A stretch of 64,000 bases of DNA from Virgibacillus phasianinus. GTDB lineage: Bacteria; Bacillota; Bacilli; Bacillales; Amphibacillaceae. Positions within the stretch are counted from its first letter, which is position 1. Each line of letters begins with the position of its first letter. The notes beneath the pieces are model-generated. The model was not told the origin of the DNA and did no database searches. It was given only the letters and a program-made list of their open reading frames with translations. Position numbers and translations under genes: made by a program. The stretch lies in assembly GCF_002216775.1 (NCBI RefSeq), contig NZ_CP022315.1, positions 248,001 to 312,000 of the forward strand. Direction: 5' to 3'. Below, one piece after another: positions 28,099 through 36,865 of the stretch.

Positions 28099-28467
28099 TC
28101 ATTTACCAAGGTTCTGCAAAATGTTATACCCGAAAAAAAAGATTCCTAATACCGTAAGAATCCCACCGATTGTGGCAAATAAGAAAAAGATTTGACCTGC
28201 CCCCAATATTGCTAAGGCAATACTCGCCATCATGATTGGCAGCCCAATATTGTGCAGCCAAAAATGAATTCTTGCCGCAGATGTTCTTGTCAGATTTGGA
28301 AATAGGATATAAAAGATGCCTGCAATGGAAAGAGAAACCCACCCAAGCAAATTAATGTGAACATGAACAGTGGCGAGATTAAATACATGTGCAGCTGACA
28401 TGTATAAACCAAGTGAAATTCCGATTAAAAAGTAAACCACAGCAATTTTGATTAATTTAATACCCAT
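28099..28467 (-). CDS. short heme-copper oxidase subunit I-like membrane protein
   Basis: Only 122 residues with four membrane helices. The segment HVHINLLGWVSLSIAGIFYILFP and the later RIHFWLHNIG resemble the CcoN/NorB branch of oxidase subunit I, which is normally over 450 residues. The frame is intact with its own ribosome site, so it looks like a stand-alone small paralogue rather than a broken gene. Some histidines that could bind heme are kept; function is unknown. Confidence 0.65.
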   Translation of the reverse strand: MGIKLIKIAVVYFLIGISLGLYMSAAHVFNLATVHVHINLLGWVSLSIAGIFYILFPNLTRTSAARIHFWLHNIGLPIMMASIALAILGAGQIFFLFATIGGILTVLGIFFFGYNILQNLGK

Positions 28468-28551
28468 TTTTTGACCTCCTCATATAATTACTATTATTCA
28501 TTATATGATGACGGCTACAGTCACATGTTTTTACTTTTCTTTTGGAATACT

Positions 28552-28579
28552 AAAAAGGCAGCCCGATGACTGCCTTTAA
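28552..28579 (-). terminator. terminator of sspP
   Basis: The stem AAAGGCAG/CTGCCTTT is followed by TTT on the minus strand, three bases after the stop codon. Confidence 0.85.
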
Positions 28580-28581
28580 AT

Positions 28582-28734
28582 TTACATATCGTGTGACGCG
28601 TTATTTTTTTGCCTTGAGTGGTTTTTATTTTTTACTTTATGAGAACCACTTAATGGTTCTCCATAAGGCTGTTTTGGACTTAACGGTAAATTTGGATGTT
28701 CTTGTTGTTTTGGACCTTTACGATTCTTTGACAT
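28582..28734 (-). CDS. sspP: small acid-soluble spore protein P
   Basis: A 50-residue basic protein. The C-terminal pattern [20 protein letters not shown] followed by ASHDM is diagnostic of SspP, a minor spore-core protein expressed late in the forespore. AAAGGAGAG precedes the ATG. In Bacillus it usually follows sspO; that partner is missing here. It shows that the organism forms endospores. Confidence 0.93.
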   Translation of the reverse strand: MSKNRKGPKQQEHPNLPLSPKQPYGEPLSGSHKVKNKNHSRQKNNASHDM

Positions 28735-28865
28735 GATAGTCTCTCCTTTCCTCATTACCCATTAGTTTTTCATAGGCGATATAGATTTATGCATGCAAAC
28801 AGCTATCCAATTGGCGTATACATTTGGTATGATTAAACGTACTATTGTGAATTTGAGGTGACGTA

Positions 28866-29819
28866 ATGAAAGCAACTATAATTGGAATTCTTTCGGCTTT
28901 ATTTTTCTCCGTCACATTTGTTTTAAATCGTGCTATGGAACTGGATGGCGGCAGTTGGGTATGGAGTGCAACGTTACGTTTTTTCTTTATGCTCCCACTA
29001 TTACTCATTATTGTTGGCTATAAACGCAATGTCATACCTGTTATTCTGCATATTAAAAACCAACCGCTTCCATGGATTATTTGGAGTACGGTTGGTTTTG
29101 GGCTTTTCTATGCGCCTCTTACCTTCGCAACGATTTATGGGCCTGGCTGGCTTGTTGCAGCAACATTCCAACTTACAATTATCGCCGGTTCACTACTTGT
29201 ACCTTTTTTAAGTAGAGGCAAAAAACAACGAATACCAATGCAAAGTATCATAATTTCTTTAGTCATCTTAAGTGGGGTTTTTATCATGCAGTTGGAACAT
29301 GCTTCATCAGTATCGTTCGCAAGTGTTGTTTTATGTGTAATTCCACTGATTGTTTCAGCGTTTGCATATCCACTCGGAAACAGAAAAATGATGCATGTTG
29401 TAAATGGCGAATTGAACACCTTTCAGCGTATATTGGGAATGACAATTGCCAGTATGCCCTTTTGGATTATATTATCCATTTATGGCATAGCGACTCAAGG
29501 CGCACCCAGTTCCGATCAAGTCCTGCAGACCTTTATCGTAGCCATTTCATCGGGCATTATTGCCACAGCATTATTTTTCTACGCAACCGAGCTCGTCAGT
29601 CATGATAACCATAAATTGGCGGCAATCGAAGCGACACAGTCGGGAGAAGTTGTTTTTGCTTTATTTGGTGAACTTCTTTTATTACATGCACCGCTACCTA
29701 GTGCAGTTTCCTTTATTGGGATGGCTCTCGTTGTGATAGGAATGGTCCTGCACAGTGCAGCGTCTTCTTTCGGAAATCGAAAAAAGATGCCCGTGCATAA
29801 AAAGGTGTCCGGGGAATAA
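28866..29819 (+). CDS. DMT-superfamily multidrug/metabolite exporter
   Basis: A 317-residue protein with about ten membrane helices arranged as two EamA-like halves. LSALFFSVTFVLNRAMELDGG near the N-terminus and the C-terminal GELLLLHAPLPSAVSFIGMALVVIGMVL are family-like. GAGGTG precedes the ATG. Members export drugs, amino acids or metabolites; the substrate cannot be inferred. It is divergent from sspP. Confidence 0.88.
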   Translation: MKATIIGILSALFFSVTFVLNRAMELDGGSWVWSATLRFFFMLPLLLIIVGYKRNVIPVILHIKNQPLPWIIWSTVGFGLFYAPLTFATIYGPGWLVAATFQLTIIAGSLLVPFLSRGKKQRIPMQSIIISLVILSGVFIMQLEHASSVSFASVVLCVIPLIVSAFAYPLGNRKMMHVVNGELNTFQRILGMTIASMPFWIILSIYGIATQGAPSSDQVLQTFIVAISSGIIATALFFYATELVSHDNHKLAAIEATQSGEVVFALFGELLLLHAPLPSAVSFIGMALVVIGMVLHSAASSFGNRKKMPVHKKVSGE

Positions 29820-29925
29820 ATCACCATATTATCAATTCGATAAGTTCCCGAATTAATAATAAAGTGTTGCTTTACTATGGTACAATATTTAAGAAAATGA
29901 TTATTTGGTGGAGAGGATTGATTTT

Positions 29926-30540
29926 ATGTTTGGAAAAGTTGCATCAGATGTACTTGGTATTAGTGATGTAGGGAAAGTGATCCAACCTGTTGATTATGAC
30001 AAGGTTGATTCAGACGATTATGTCATGCATGAAGACGATGAAAAGATATTCTTTTTAATTAAGTCACGCTCAGATGAATACTGCTTTACCAACAAAGCAT
30101 TGATTCATGTGGATGGTACGAGTGCAACCAGTAAAAAACGCACACTCCGCCGTTTTGATTACCGTCACAACACTATTTCAGATGTGACCTTAGAAACTGC
30201 TGGAACATTGGATCGGGATGTTGAAATTCAATTCAAAATGGGACAAAACTTCCACAGTATCGATGTCCATAAAGATCATTTAGATGAACTGAAAGACTTA
30301 TACAAAGCATTAATCATGATTTCGGAAACAGTAAAAAATAATGAAACATACATTACCTACTCAAAACAAAGTTTAGAGTTTGCTTCAACAACGTTAAATA
30401 ACAGTAGAAGCAATGAATCCAAGTTATCGGATGAGTTCAAGGAAATTAATGAAGCTGCTTTCGATTGGTTGAAAATGAATAAAGATAAATACAGCATCAA
30501 AGATTTCGGCTATATTTTTGAACGCTATATAAACAATTAA
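29926..30540 (+). CDS. bacterial PH-domain protein (YvbH-like)
   Basis: A 204-residue cytoplasmic protein. The first ~125 residues form a bacterial pleckstrin-homology fold (DEKIFFLIKSRSDEYCFTNK through RRFDYRHNTISDVTLETAG). The C-terminal ~70 residues are helical and match the oligomerisation extension of YvbH-type proteins. GGTGGAGAGG lies ten bases before the ATG used. The role is unknown in the family. Confidence 0.82.
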   Translation: MFGKVASDVLGISDVGKVIQPVDYDKVDSDDYVMHEDDEKIFFLIKSRSDEYCFTNKALIHVDGTSATSKKRTLRRFDYRHNTISDVTLETAGTLDRDVEIQFKMGQNFHSIDVHKDHLDELKDLYKALIMISETVKNNETYITYSKQSLEFASTTLNNSRSNESKLSDEFKEINEAAFDWLKMNKDKYSIKDFGYIFERYINN

Positions 30541-30548
30541 TAATTTGT

Positions 30549-30580
30549 TACCCCGCCACTATTTTGGCGGGGTATTTTTA
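30549..30580 (+). terminator. terminator of the PH-domain gene
   Basis: The stem TACCCCGCCA/TGGCGGGGTA with a short loop is followed by TTTTT. It also faces the convergent VOC gene. Confidence 0.88.
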
Positions 30581-30597
30581 ACCTTGGATTACCGTTA

Positions 30598-30969
30598 TTA
30601 CGCCTTCCACTCCAGAAATTCCAAGCGATTTCCGAATGGATCATGCAAATAAAACCTGTTTGCACCAGGAAGGCGATCATCCTCTATATAATTTATATTT
30701 TTTGAACGCAAATAGTCTTGGAGTCCCTCAATATTTTTTACATGGAACGCGGGATGAGCTTTTCCGGCTGGAATAAAGGATTCTTCCACCCCTATATGTA
30801 ATTGAATAGACCCTGCCATGAACCATACGCCCCCATTCTGGCGCAGTGGTACAGGTTTTTCAATTTCTTCAAATCCAAGTAAATCAACGAAAAACTTTCT
30901 AGCTTTGTCTTCACTGCCCGTTGGCGCCGCAAGCTGAATATGATCAATATTTTTAAATTGAAATGTCAT
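30598..30969 (-). CDS. VOC (glyoxalase/bleomycin-resistance-like) protein
   Basis: A 123-residue single-domain pair of beta-alpha-beta-beta-beta modules. IDHIQLAAPTGSEDKARKFF opens the first module, with a metal-ligand His, and FYLHDPFGNRLEFLEW closes the second with the Glu ligand. AAGGGGGAT precedes the ATG. Members include glyoxalases, dioxygenases and resistance proteins; the substrate is unknown. Confidence 0.88.
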   Translation of the reverse strand: MTFQFKNIDHIQLAAPTGSEDKARKFFVDLLGFEEIEKPVPLRQNGGVWFMAGSIQLHIGVEESFIPAGKAHPAFHVKNIEGLQDYLRSKNINYIEDDRLPGANRFYLHDPFGNRLEFLEWKA

Positions 30970-31071
30970 GCATCCCATCCCCCTTGAATTTGTTACTCTT
31001 ATCATAACGCTCCACAAGTAAAATAGATAATACAGCTTTCAAATCAAAGAGGAGAAGTTTTACTTATACAA

Positions 31072-31245
31072 ACAAAAAGACCAGTTCCCTACTGGAAACT
31101 GATCCCTTACATTTAAAAGTTATAAGCCACAATTGCCGTATATTCAATAAAAAGTTTTAAACCACCACTCCTCAAAGTGGGTGTTTGCAAAAACCTTCCT
31201 GTCTTCCACTCAACGGAGGCTCGACATTCCAGCTCTTATATAAAA
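31072..31245 (-). ncRNA. candidate structured small RNA, ~174 nt, 6S-like layout
   Basis: A TATAAT box (31252-31257) lies just upstream, and a strong terminator (GATCAGTT.../...AACTGGTC then TTTTTG, 31072-31104) ends the unit. There is no open frame. CTCC-n4-AGTGG pairs with CCACT-n4-GGAG to form a long interrupted stem, and the two ends (AGTT..ATAAG and CTTATAACT) can also pair. A rod with a large internal bubble is the architecture of 6S RNA. The family assignment is a guess; the unit could also be a leader ending before the VOC gene. Confidence 0.4.
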
Positions 31246-31361
31246 CTCCCTATTATAATGTTAGAGGTTAAAACTTAAATTAATACGAACATTGTAGCTT
31301 ATATACATCTTACACCTTACCTTTCAAAAAAACAATAGTAAATTTGCCCAAGTTATCTAAA

Positions 31362-31502
31362 TTATCTTTTGGTATTATCCTTTTTTGCTTTCTGTTCTAG
31401 TTGTGACTCTGGTCTGTTCTCTGCTGCATCCTCAGTCTGTCCCTGGGGATTTACACTCGAATTCAACCGGTTCTTTTTATATAAATTATCTTTTTCACTC
31501 AT
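31362..31502 (-). CDS. small hydrophilic protein, 46 aa
   Basis: The frame encodes MSEKDNLYKKNRLNSS, then a Gln/Glu/Asn-rich segment ending KKDNTKR. GGAGGTG lies seven bases before the ATG. It has no hydrophobic segment and no Cys. I do not recognise it; composition suggests an unstructured or spore-related peptide. It sits downstream of the acyl-CoA ligase gene and could be cotranscribed with it. Confidence 0.55.
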   Translation of the reverse strand: MSEKDNLYKKNRLNSSVNPQGQTEDAAENRPESQLEQKAKKDNTKR

Positions 31503-31554
31503 TTAAAACACCTCCATCAGATAGTGTTTCAAAAAATGATGCTACTATTCAATC

Positions 31555-33162
31555 CTATTTAGACCCTAGGCCTTCATAATCATCACGTAAGGATCTTTTT
31601 AACACTTTCCCGCTTGGGTTTTTAGGCAGAGTAACCGTGAAATCAACATATTTGGGAACTTTGAATGTTGATAGTTTAGATCTGCAAAACTTGATAACAT
31701 CTTCTTTTGTTAAATTCGCGCCTTCTTTTTGTACGATGACTGCAGTTACAGCCTCAATCCAGTATGCATCCGGAATACTAACCACAGCTACCTCTGACAC
31801 ACCATCAAGCTGATAAATGGTTTCCTCGACTTCCCTGCTCGATACATTCACACCACCAGTATTAATCATATCTTTCTTCCGGTCAACAATTGTAATGTAT
31901 CCTTCATCATCCATTACACCAAGGTCTCCGCTATGGAACCATCCACCACGGAATGCTTCTGCAGTTTTCTCAGGGTCATGCAAATATCCTTTCATGGTAT
32001 GTGGGGTTCGATGGACAATCTCCCCAATTTCATTACGCGGAACTTCATTATCTTCATCGTCCACTATTTTTGTTTGTACATTTAATGAAGCTTTCCCGGC
32101 GGAACCCAATTTCCGAAGTTGATCCTCCGGTTGCAATGCTGTAGCCAGTGGTGCCACTTCCGTTTGACCATAAAAATTCCAGAACTTAGCATTTGGCAAC
32201 CGTTCCGAGAGCTCCTTTAAAATTTCCCGAGGCATGATGGCAGCACCATAATAGCACTTTTCCAGTGTTGACAAGTCTTTTTTATCAAAATCTGGGTGGC
32301 GTAGCAGCGCAATCCAAACCGTTGGAGGACAAAATAGCTGAGTGGCCCCTTCTTCTTCAATTGTTTTTAAAATTATTTCAGGACTTGCTGCACCAAGCAC
32401 AATTCCACTTGAACCGACATATACACTTGGCCCTAAGAAAACATGTAATTGTGCGCTATGATAAAGCGGCAACGCGTGTATCGCAATGTCACGCTCCTCC
32501 ATTTTTCCGTCAACGATACAGCTTACATATTCACTTACTAAGCTCTTATGGGTAAGCATAACCCCTTTGGGCCGTGATTCCGTACCGCTAGTATATAAAA
32601 CATGTGCAAGATCGTCATCTGCAATATCCACATCGACAAGTTCGGTTGGCTGTCCTTTTTTAAGGTTTGAGAGTAACTCCCAATCAGCAAGCCCATCCTT
32701 GTTATGTGTTTCCGGAACATCCATTAAATAACGATGTCTGATTTCTAGACTGCCAGCCGATTGGCCTAATATTGGTGCATACTCTTCAGAAGCAATAAGC
32801 CCACTAACTTCAGCATGCTTTAAAATATATTGAATATCTTCTACTGAAAGCATGTAATTAATTGGAATCATGACTGCACCGACCCGGGCTAAAGCGAAAT
32901 TAACCACCACAAAGTCCAAGCTGTTCTTGGACATCACCGTAATCATTTCCCCTTTTTTCATTCCTCTTTCCAAAAAAGCATGTGCAGTCCGGTTCACCGC
33001 AGCATCCAACTCACCATATGTTAGCTTAGTTCCTTGATACGTAATGGCGGGTTTATTTGGAGTTCGGTCGCTTGTCCTGGCTAATAAATCCCCTAATGTG
33101 TTTCTTCTTGCCCGTTCTAACATGTTGGAAAGTGATGCGTTATTATTGGTCTGCATGTCCAT
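31555..33162 (-). CDS. AMP-dependent acyl-CoA synthetase (long-chain fatty acid-CoA ligase type)
   Basis: A 535-residue ANL-superfamily adenylating enzyme that forms acyl-AMP and then acyl-CoA. The P-loop-like HVLYTSGTESRPKGVMLTH, the AMP motif NFYGQTEVAPL, the hinge HSGDLGVMDDEGYITIVDRKKDMI and the catalytic Lys in PKNPSGKVLKR are all visible. GAGGAG is eight bases before the chosen ATG. Substrate chain length is not determinable. Confidence 0.92.
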   Translation of the reverse strand: MDMQTNNNASLSNMLERARRNTLGDLLARTSDRTPNKPAITYQGTKLTYGELDAAVNRTAHAFLERGMKKGEMITVMSKNSLDFVVVNFALARVGAVMIPINYMLSVEDIQYILKHAEVSGLIASEEYAPILGQSAGSLEIRHRYLMDVPETHNKDGLADWELLSNLKKGQPTELVDVDIADDDLAHVLYTSGTESRPKGVMLTHKSLVSEYVSCIVDGKMEERDIAIHALPLYHSAQLHVFLGPSVYVGSSGIVLGAASPEIILKTIEEEGATQLFCPPTVWIALLRHPDFDKKDLSTLEKCYYGAAIMPREILKELSERLPNAKFWNFYGQTEVAPLATALQPEDQLRKLGSAGKASLNVQTKIVDDEDNEVPRNEIGEIVHRTPHTMKGYLHDPEKTAEAFRGGWFHSGDLGVMDDEGYITIVDRKKDMINTGGVNVSSREVEETIYQLDGVSEVAVVSIPDAYWIEAVTAVIVQKEGANLTKEDVIKFCRSKLSTFKVPKYVDFTVTLPKNPSGKVLKRSLRDDYEGLGSK

Positions 33163-33250
33163 AAACTTCACTCCTCATTTAGATAAAATTGAATTTTCCC
33201 CCTTTTATTTTATTTCAGATAAATAGGAATGGCAAGCTTTACTTATGCAA

Positions 33251-33372
33251 GAAAAGCTCAGGGCGCCCCGTTTAGAAGCGGACGCATAAGCAAGGGACCG
33301 TAGAACGCATGGGTTTAGCGTTCGTAGTGTCCATTGCTTATGACTGCAGCTTCTGGGCGCTGGAGCTAGACG
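33251..33372. repeat. family A palindromic repeat, copy 3
   Basis: Almost identical to the element at 55,142. Nested complementary blocks let it fold end to end: GCGCCC with GGGCGC, AGAAGC with GCTTCT, CATAAGCAAGGGAC with GTCCATTGCTTATG, and GAACGC with GCGTTC at the tip. Confidence 0.85.
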
Positions 33373-33401
33373 GATTTTCATTTATACTTTCTGATCTTGT
33401 A

Positions 33402-33431
33402 AAAAAAAGATATAGGCAACATGCCTATATC
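33402..33431 (-). terminator. terminator of proC
   Basis: The stem GATATAGGCA/TGCCTATATC is followed by eight T residues on the minus strand. Confidence 0.9.
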
Positions 33432-33441
33432 CAAATCTAAA

Positions 33442-34278
33442 TTATACTAATACACCTTCAAGTTCTTCGCTGATTTCTTTTGATCGCTTTGCTGCATTGT
33501 TAACAGCCTGTGAAATTGCTTCCCCGCCGTTGTGTTTCTTTAATGCTTCTAACCCGGCAGCTGTTGTTCCGTTTGGTGAGACGATATTGTCAATTAATTC
33601 TGCAGGAGTTTCCTCTTTTTCCATGATCATTTTTGCTGCGCCATAAACAGTTTGTGCAGCAATTTTTCGGGCCATCTCATTGTCCATCCCGCTTACCTTT
33701 CCTATTTTCTCCATTTGTTCCATTAGATAATAGAAATACGCTGGACCACTTCCCGCTATGCCAGTAAAAATATCCATTTGATCTTCCTCAATCACATATA
33801 CTTTTCCCATACATTCAAGCAGTTCTTTTACATCCTCAGCATTTTGGTCCTTTGCATAAGTTCCAAGTGACATTGCTGTTGCAGACTCTTGAATCATACT
33901 TGAGGTATTTGGCATAACACGAATTACCTCTTGACCTGGATTGAGTCTTTCCTCCATATAAGAAGTGGTTATACCGGCTAATACGGAAATTACCACCTGC
34001 TTGCTGTTTAATAAGCTTTTTACAGTGGAAAGTGTTTCCTCTGCTCCTTTTGGTTTCATTGCCAGGATAAGAAAGTCAATTTCCTCATAAGGCAGTTCAT
34101 TCATTGGAACAGCTTTTACTCCATATTTTTCTTTCATTAAATTTAACCGATTTTGATTGCATCTATTTGTAACAATAATTTGCTTAGCCGGTACTTTCCC
34201 TGTTTGAATCATTCCAGAAATCATTGCTTCTGCCATGTTGCCAGCACCTAAAAAAGCAATTGTTTTATGTTTTAACAT
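33442..34278 (-). CDS. proC: pyrroline-5-carboxylate reductase
   Basis: A 278-residue NAD(P)H enzyme for the last step of proline synthesis. The Rossmann start is IAFLGAGNMAEAMISGM. LAGITTSYMEERL, RVMPNTSSMIQESAT and GIAGSGPAYFYYLMEQM are classic ProC blocks, and the C-terminal DNIVSPNGTTAAGLEAL is the family signature. GGGAGAT precedes the ATG used. It is monocistronic. Proline is a compatible solute in halotolerant bacilli; a role in osmoprotection is inference. Confidence 0.96.
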   Translation of the reverse strand: MLKHKTIAFLGAGNMAEAMISGMIQTGKVPAKQIIVTNRCNQNRLNLMKEKYGVKAVPMNELPYEEIDFLILAMKPKGAEETLSTVKSLLNSKQVVISVLAGITTSYMEERLNPGQEVIRVMPNTSSMIQESATAMSLGTYAKDQNAEDVKELLECMGKVYVIEEDQMDIFTGIAGSGPAYFYYLMEQMEKIGKVSGMDNEMARKIAAQTVYGAAKMIMEKEETPAELIDNIVSPNGTTAAGLEALKKHNGGEAISQAVNNAAKRSKEISEELEGVLV

Positions 34279-34493
34279 GTAAACATCTCCCATTTGTTAT
34301 TTCTTCGGCTCAAACATTCAACCTTTGTATCTTAACATCTGTGTATTTTGTTTCAAGGGTTATCAGGAAATTGATGCGCATAAGCTTCAAATAGTGCATG
34401 AAAGCGTTACCATTCGGTTTTAAGGAGTATCTAAACGACGCTCATCGCATTTAATTCGCTTATATCGCTGAAATTGAAGAATTAATTCCCATA

Positions 34494-34534
34494 AAAAAAA
34501 CAGAAAAGGCCAAATTAGGTCCATCCTGCTTTTT
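34494..34534 (-). terminator. terminator of the exonuclease gene
   Basis: The outer arms AAAAAGCAG and CTGTTTTTT bracket GGACC/GGCC pairing, with eight T residues at the 3' side on the minus strand, 13 bp after the stop. Confidence 0.65.
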
Positions 34535-34547
34535 CAATGTAAATTAT

Positions 34548-35159
34548 TTAGAAGTACATTCTTTTTTTTCGCTTTTTAGGATTAATCTTAGGAGTAACAT
34601 ACCCCCGTTCATATATTTTTCCTTTTTTCATACTACATATTTTCACGAAGTCATCTAGATCCTTTGCATGATGTTCCCTTAATGCTTCAATCATAATTAA
34701 GGAAGCAACACGCGCATCCTCCAAGGCATGGTGATGTTCAAACGCGATGTTATGGTGTCTGGCAACTGTATTTAGCCGATGATTCATTAAATCCGGCCAT
34801 ATGCGTTTTGAAACTTCCACTGTACATAAATATTCCATTTGCGGATATGTAAGGTTAAAATAATCCAACGTCTTTCTTAATACACTCATATCAAAACTTG
34901 CATTATGAGCAATAACACAATTGCCGGTTAAATAAGTTTTAAATTTCGGCCACAGTTCAGGAAAAGTCGGGGCATCTATTACATCTTCCTGTGTTATCCC
35001 GTGAACCCTTATATTAAATGAACTGAAATCCATTAAAGGATTGATCAAACTATAATATTCATCAATTATCCCTGATTCATTTGCAACGACGATTCCAATG
35101 GCACATGGACTGTGGCGTTTTTCATTGGCAGTCTCGAAATCTATTGAGATAAAGTTCAT
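34548..35159 (-). CDS. DnaQ-like 3'-5' exonuclease
   Basis: A 203-residue DEDDh-type exonuclease related to the proofreading domain of DNA polymerase III. FISIDFETAN holds the first Asp/Glu pair, CVIAHNASFDMSVL the second motif, and HHALEDARVASLIM the catalytic His and last Asp. A basic tail (KINPKKRKKRMYF) follows. AGGAGG precedes the ATG. A repair or RNA-processing role is possible. Confidence 0.9.
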   Translation of the reverse strand: MNFISIDFETANEKRHSPCAIGIVVANESGIIDEYYSLINPLMDFSSFNIRVHGITQEDVIDAPTFPELWPKFKTYLTGNCVIAHNASFDMSVLRKTLDYFNLTYPQMEYLCTVEVSKRIWPDLMNHRLNTVARHHNIAFEHHHALEDARVASLIMIEALREHHAKDLDDFVKICSMKKGKIYERGYVTPKINPKKRKKRMYF

Positions 35160-35338
35160 ATGATACCTCCTGACAATATCTATCTACCAATTATTTTATT
35201 TTTCCATTATACCACGTACTATCTTGCTTCTTCATTTAATAGTAATTTTTCCTATTACTAAAGAACCTGTCCGAAAACAATCAGAAATGTTAGAATGTTA
35301 ATGATGAATAGTAAATCCTACACCGGGAGGGAAAAGAA

Positions 35339-36307
35339 ATGAAAGACTGTGCTCAGGTTATTCCGTATAAGGTAATTCAACAAGCTGATCAAGTAGAGAA
35401 GGAGATTCCAAAGGGTGTTGAGCTAATTCAAGCGCCAAAGGTTTGGGACGATACGAAAGGAAAAGATATTACAGTAGCGGTTCTTGATACAGGCTGTGAT
35501 ATCGACCATCCCGACTTAGCGGACCATATCGTTGGCGGCAAAAACTTCACAGATGATGATAATGGTGACCCGAAAATGTTAGAGGATTATGCCGGTCATG
35601 GCACACATGTTGCGGGAACGATTGCGGCAAGTAAAGATGATGCTGGTGTAACGGGTGTTGCACCTGAAGCCAGCCTGCTCATTGTAAAAGTTCTCAACAA
35701 AAACGGATCTGGACAATACGATTGGATCATTAACGGAATCAATTATGCTATTGAACAAAAAGTTGATATCATTTCTATGTCACTCGGAGGACCTAACGAT
35801 AACCCAAAACTTCATGAGGCCATTAAAAAAGCAGTCTCCAGCAACATTCTCGTTGTTTGTGCTGCAGGAAATGCCGGCGACGGCGATGATTCTACGGATG
35901 AGTTTGGCTATCCAGGTGGTTATAATGAAGTTATTAGTGTAGGAGCTATCGATTTTGAACGGCGCTCCTCGGAATTCACCAATTCAAATAATGAAGTTGA
36001 CTTGGTGACACCAGGAGAAAAAATTCAATCCACTTATTTAAACGGCAAATATGCTACTTTAAGCGGCACATCCATGGCAGCTCCCCATGTATCAGGTGCG
36101 CTTGCTCTAATTAAAGTTCTGACTAACAGTTATTTTGAACGGAAACTTTCAGAACCCGAGTTATATGCCCAATTAATCAAACGGACCGTTCCACTTGGAA
36201 TTTCACCAATGCTGGAAGGTAACGGACTGCTTTATTTAACAGCTCCCGACTATCTAAGTAAAATATTTGATAAAGAACTGAAAACGTCAGTTATGAATGC
36301 ATTATAA
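35339..36307 (+). CDS. intracellular subtilisin-like serine protease
   Basis: A 322-residue S8 protease without signal peptide. The catalytic triad is Asp50 (VLDTGCD), His87 (GHGTHVAG) and Ser245 (LSGTSMAAPH), with the oxyanion Asn178 (CAAGNAG). The N-terminal VIPYKVIQQ matches the short LIPY-type extension that inhibits intracellular subtilisins until it is cleaved. This corresponds to IspA of Bacillus, which degrades protein in late growth and sporulation. GGGAGG lies upstream of the ATG. It has its own terminator. Confidence 0.95.
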   Translation: MKDCAQVIPYKVIQQADQVEKEIPKGVELIQAPKVWDDTKGKDITVAVLDTGCDIDHPDLADHIVGGKNFTDDDNGDPKMLEDYAGHGTHVAGTIAASKDDAGVTGVAPEASLLIVKVLNKNGSGQYDWIINGINYAIEQKVDIISMSLGGPNDNPKLHEAIKKAVSSNILVVCAAGNAGDGDDSTDEFGYPGGYNEVISVGAIDFERRSSEFTNSNNEVDLVTPGEKIQSTYLNGKYATLSGTSMAAPHVSGALALIKVLTNSYFERKLSEPELYAQLIKRTVPLGISPMLEGNGLLYLTAPDYLSKIFDKELKTSVMNAL

Positions 36308-36318
36308 ACTTGTCCAAA

Positions 36319-36361
36319 GGGCAGTCCATCTTATAAGATGGGCTGCCTAAAGTTTTTTTTC
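36319..36361 (+). terminator. terminator of the intracellular protease gene
   Basis: The stem GGCAGTCCATC/GATGGGCTGCC is followed by TAAAG and eight T residues. It overlaps the 3' end of the convergent adaB. Confidence 0.85.
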
Positions 36362-36865
36362 CAAATGGAGTAACTGTTTTTTCATTTCTAATCCGCCACG
36401 ATAACCTGTTAACTTTCCATTTTTGCCAATTACACGGTGACAAGGTACAGAAATAAGTACCGGGTTAGCTCCAATAGCTGTCCCTACTGCCCGAACCGCG
36501 GAAGGTCGTTGAGCCAATTCCGCAATCTGAGTATATGTGTATGTCGCACCATACGGTATTTGATTCAATGTATGCCAGATCTTCTGCTGAAATTCAGTTC
36601 CCCGGATATCGACGGGAAACGTAAATGTTTCACGCTTACCCTGAAGGTATTCGCGAAATTCCGTCTTGCAGGGTTCTAGCATAGTAGTAGTCTTTTTTAA
36701 TTCATCTTGTGGAAAATGGTACATAACCCAATTTTTTAATTCATCGAATGGACTATTCGGTGACCCCACATAACAAAGTCCTTTTGATGTTGCAGCAAGA
36801 TAGAATTGCCAATTTTGATATTCGAATAATGACCAGCTAATTATTCCCTTACTTATCCTATTCAT
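36347..36865 (-). CDS. adaB: O6-methylguanine-DNA methyltransferase, AdaB-type
   Basis: A 172-residue alkyltransferase with the acceptor Cys142 in PCHRV, preceded by IPYGATYTYTQIA and AVRAVGTAIGANP. The start overlaps the end of adaA by eight bases, so the two are coupled, as in the Bacillus adaptive-response operon. It is a paralogue of the ogt gene at 11,775. Confidence 0.93.
   Translation of the reverse strand: MNRISKGIISWSLFEYQNWQFYLAATSKGLCYVGSPNSPFDELKNWVMYHFPQDELKKTTTMLEPCKTEFREYLQGKRETFTFPVDIRGTEFQQKIWHTLNQIPYGATYTYTQIAELAQRPSAVRAVGTAIGANPVLISVPCHRVIGKNGKLTGYRGGLEMKKQLLHLEKKL

Noticed and set aside
30970-31260. T-box, SAM or glycine riboswitch before the VOC gene
   Set aside because: The conserved T-box GGGTGGNACCGCG block and the SAM and glycine cores are missing; a stand-alone small RNA fits better.
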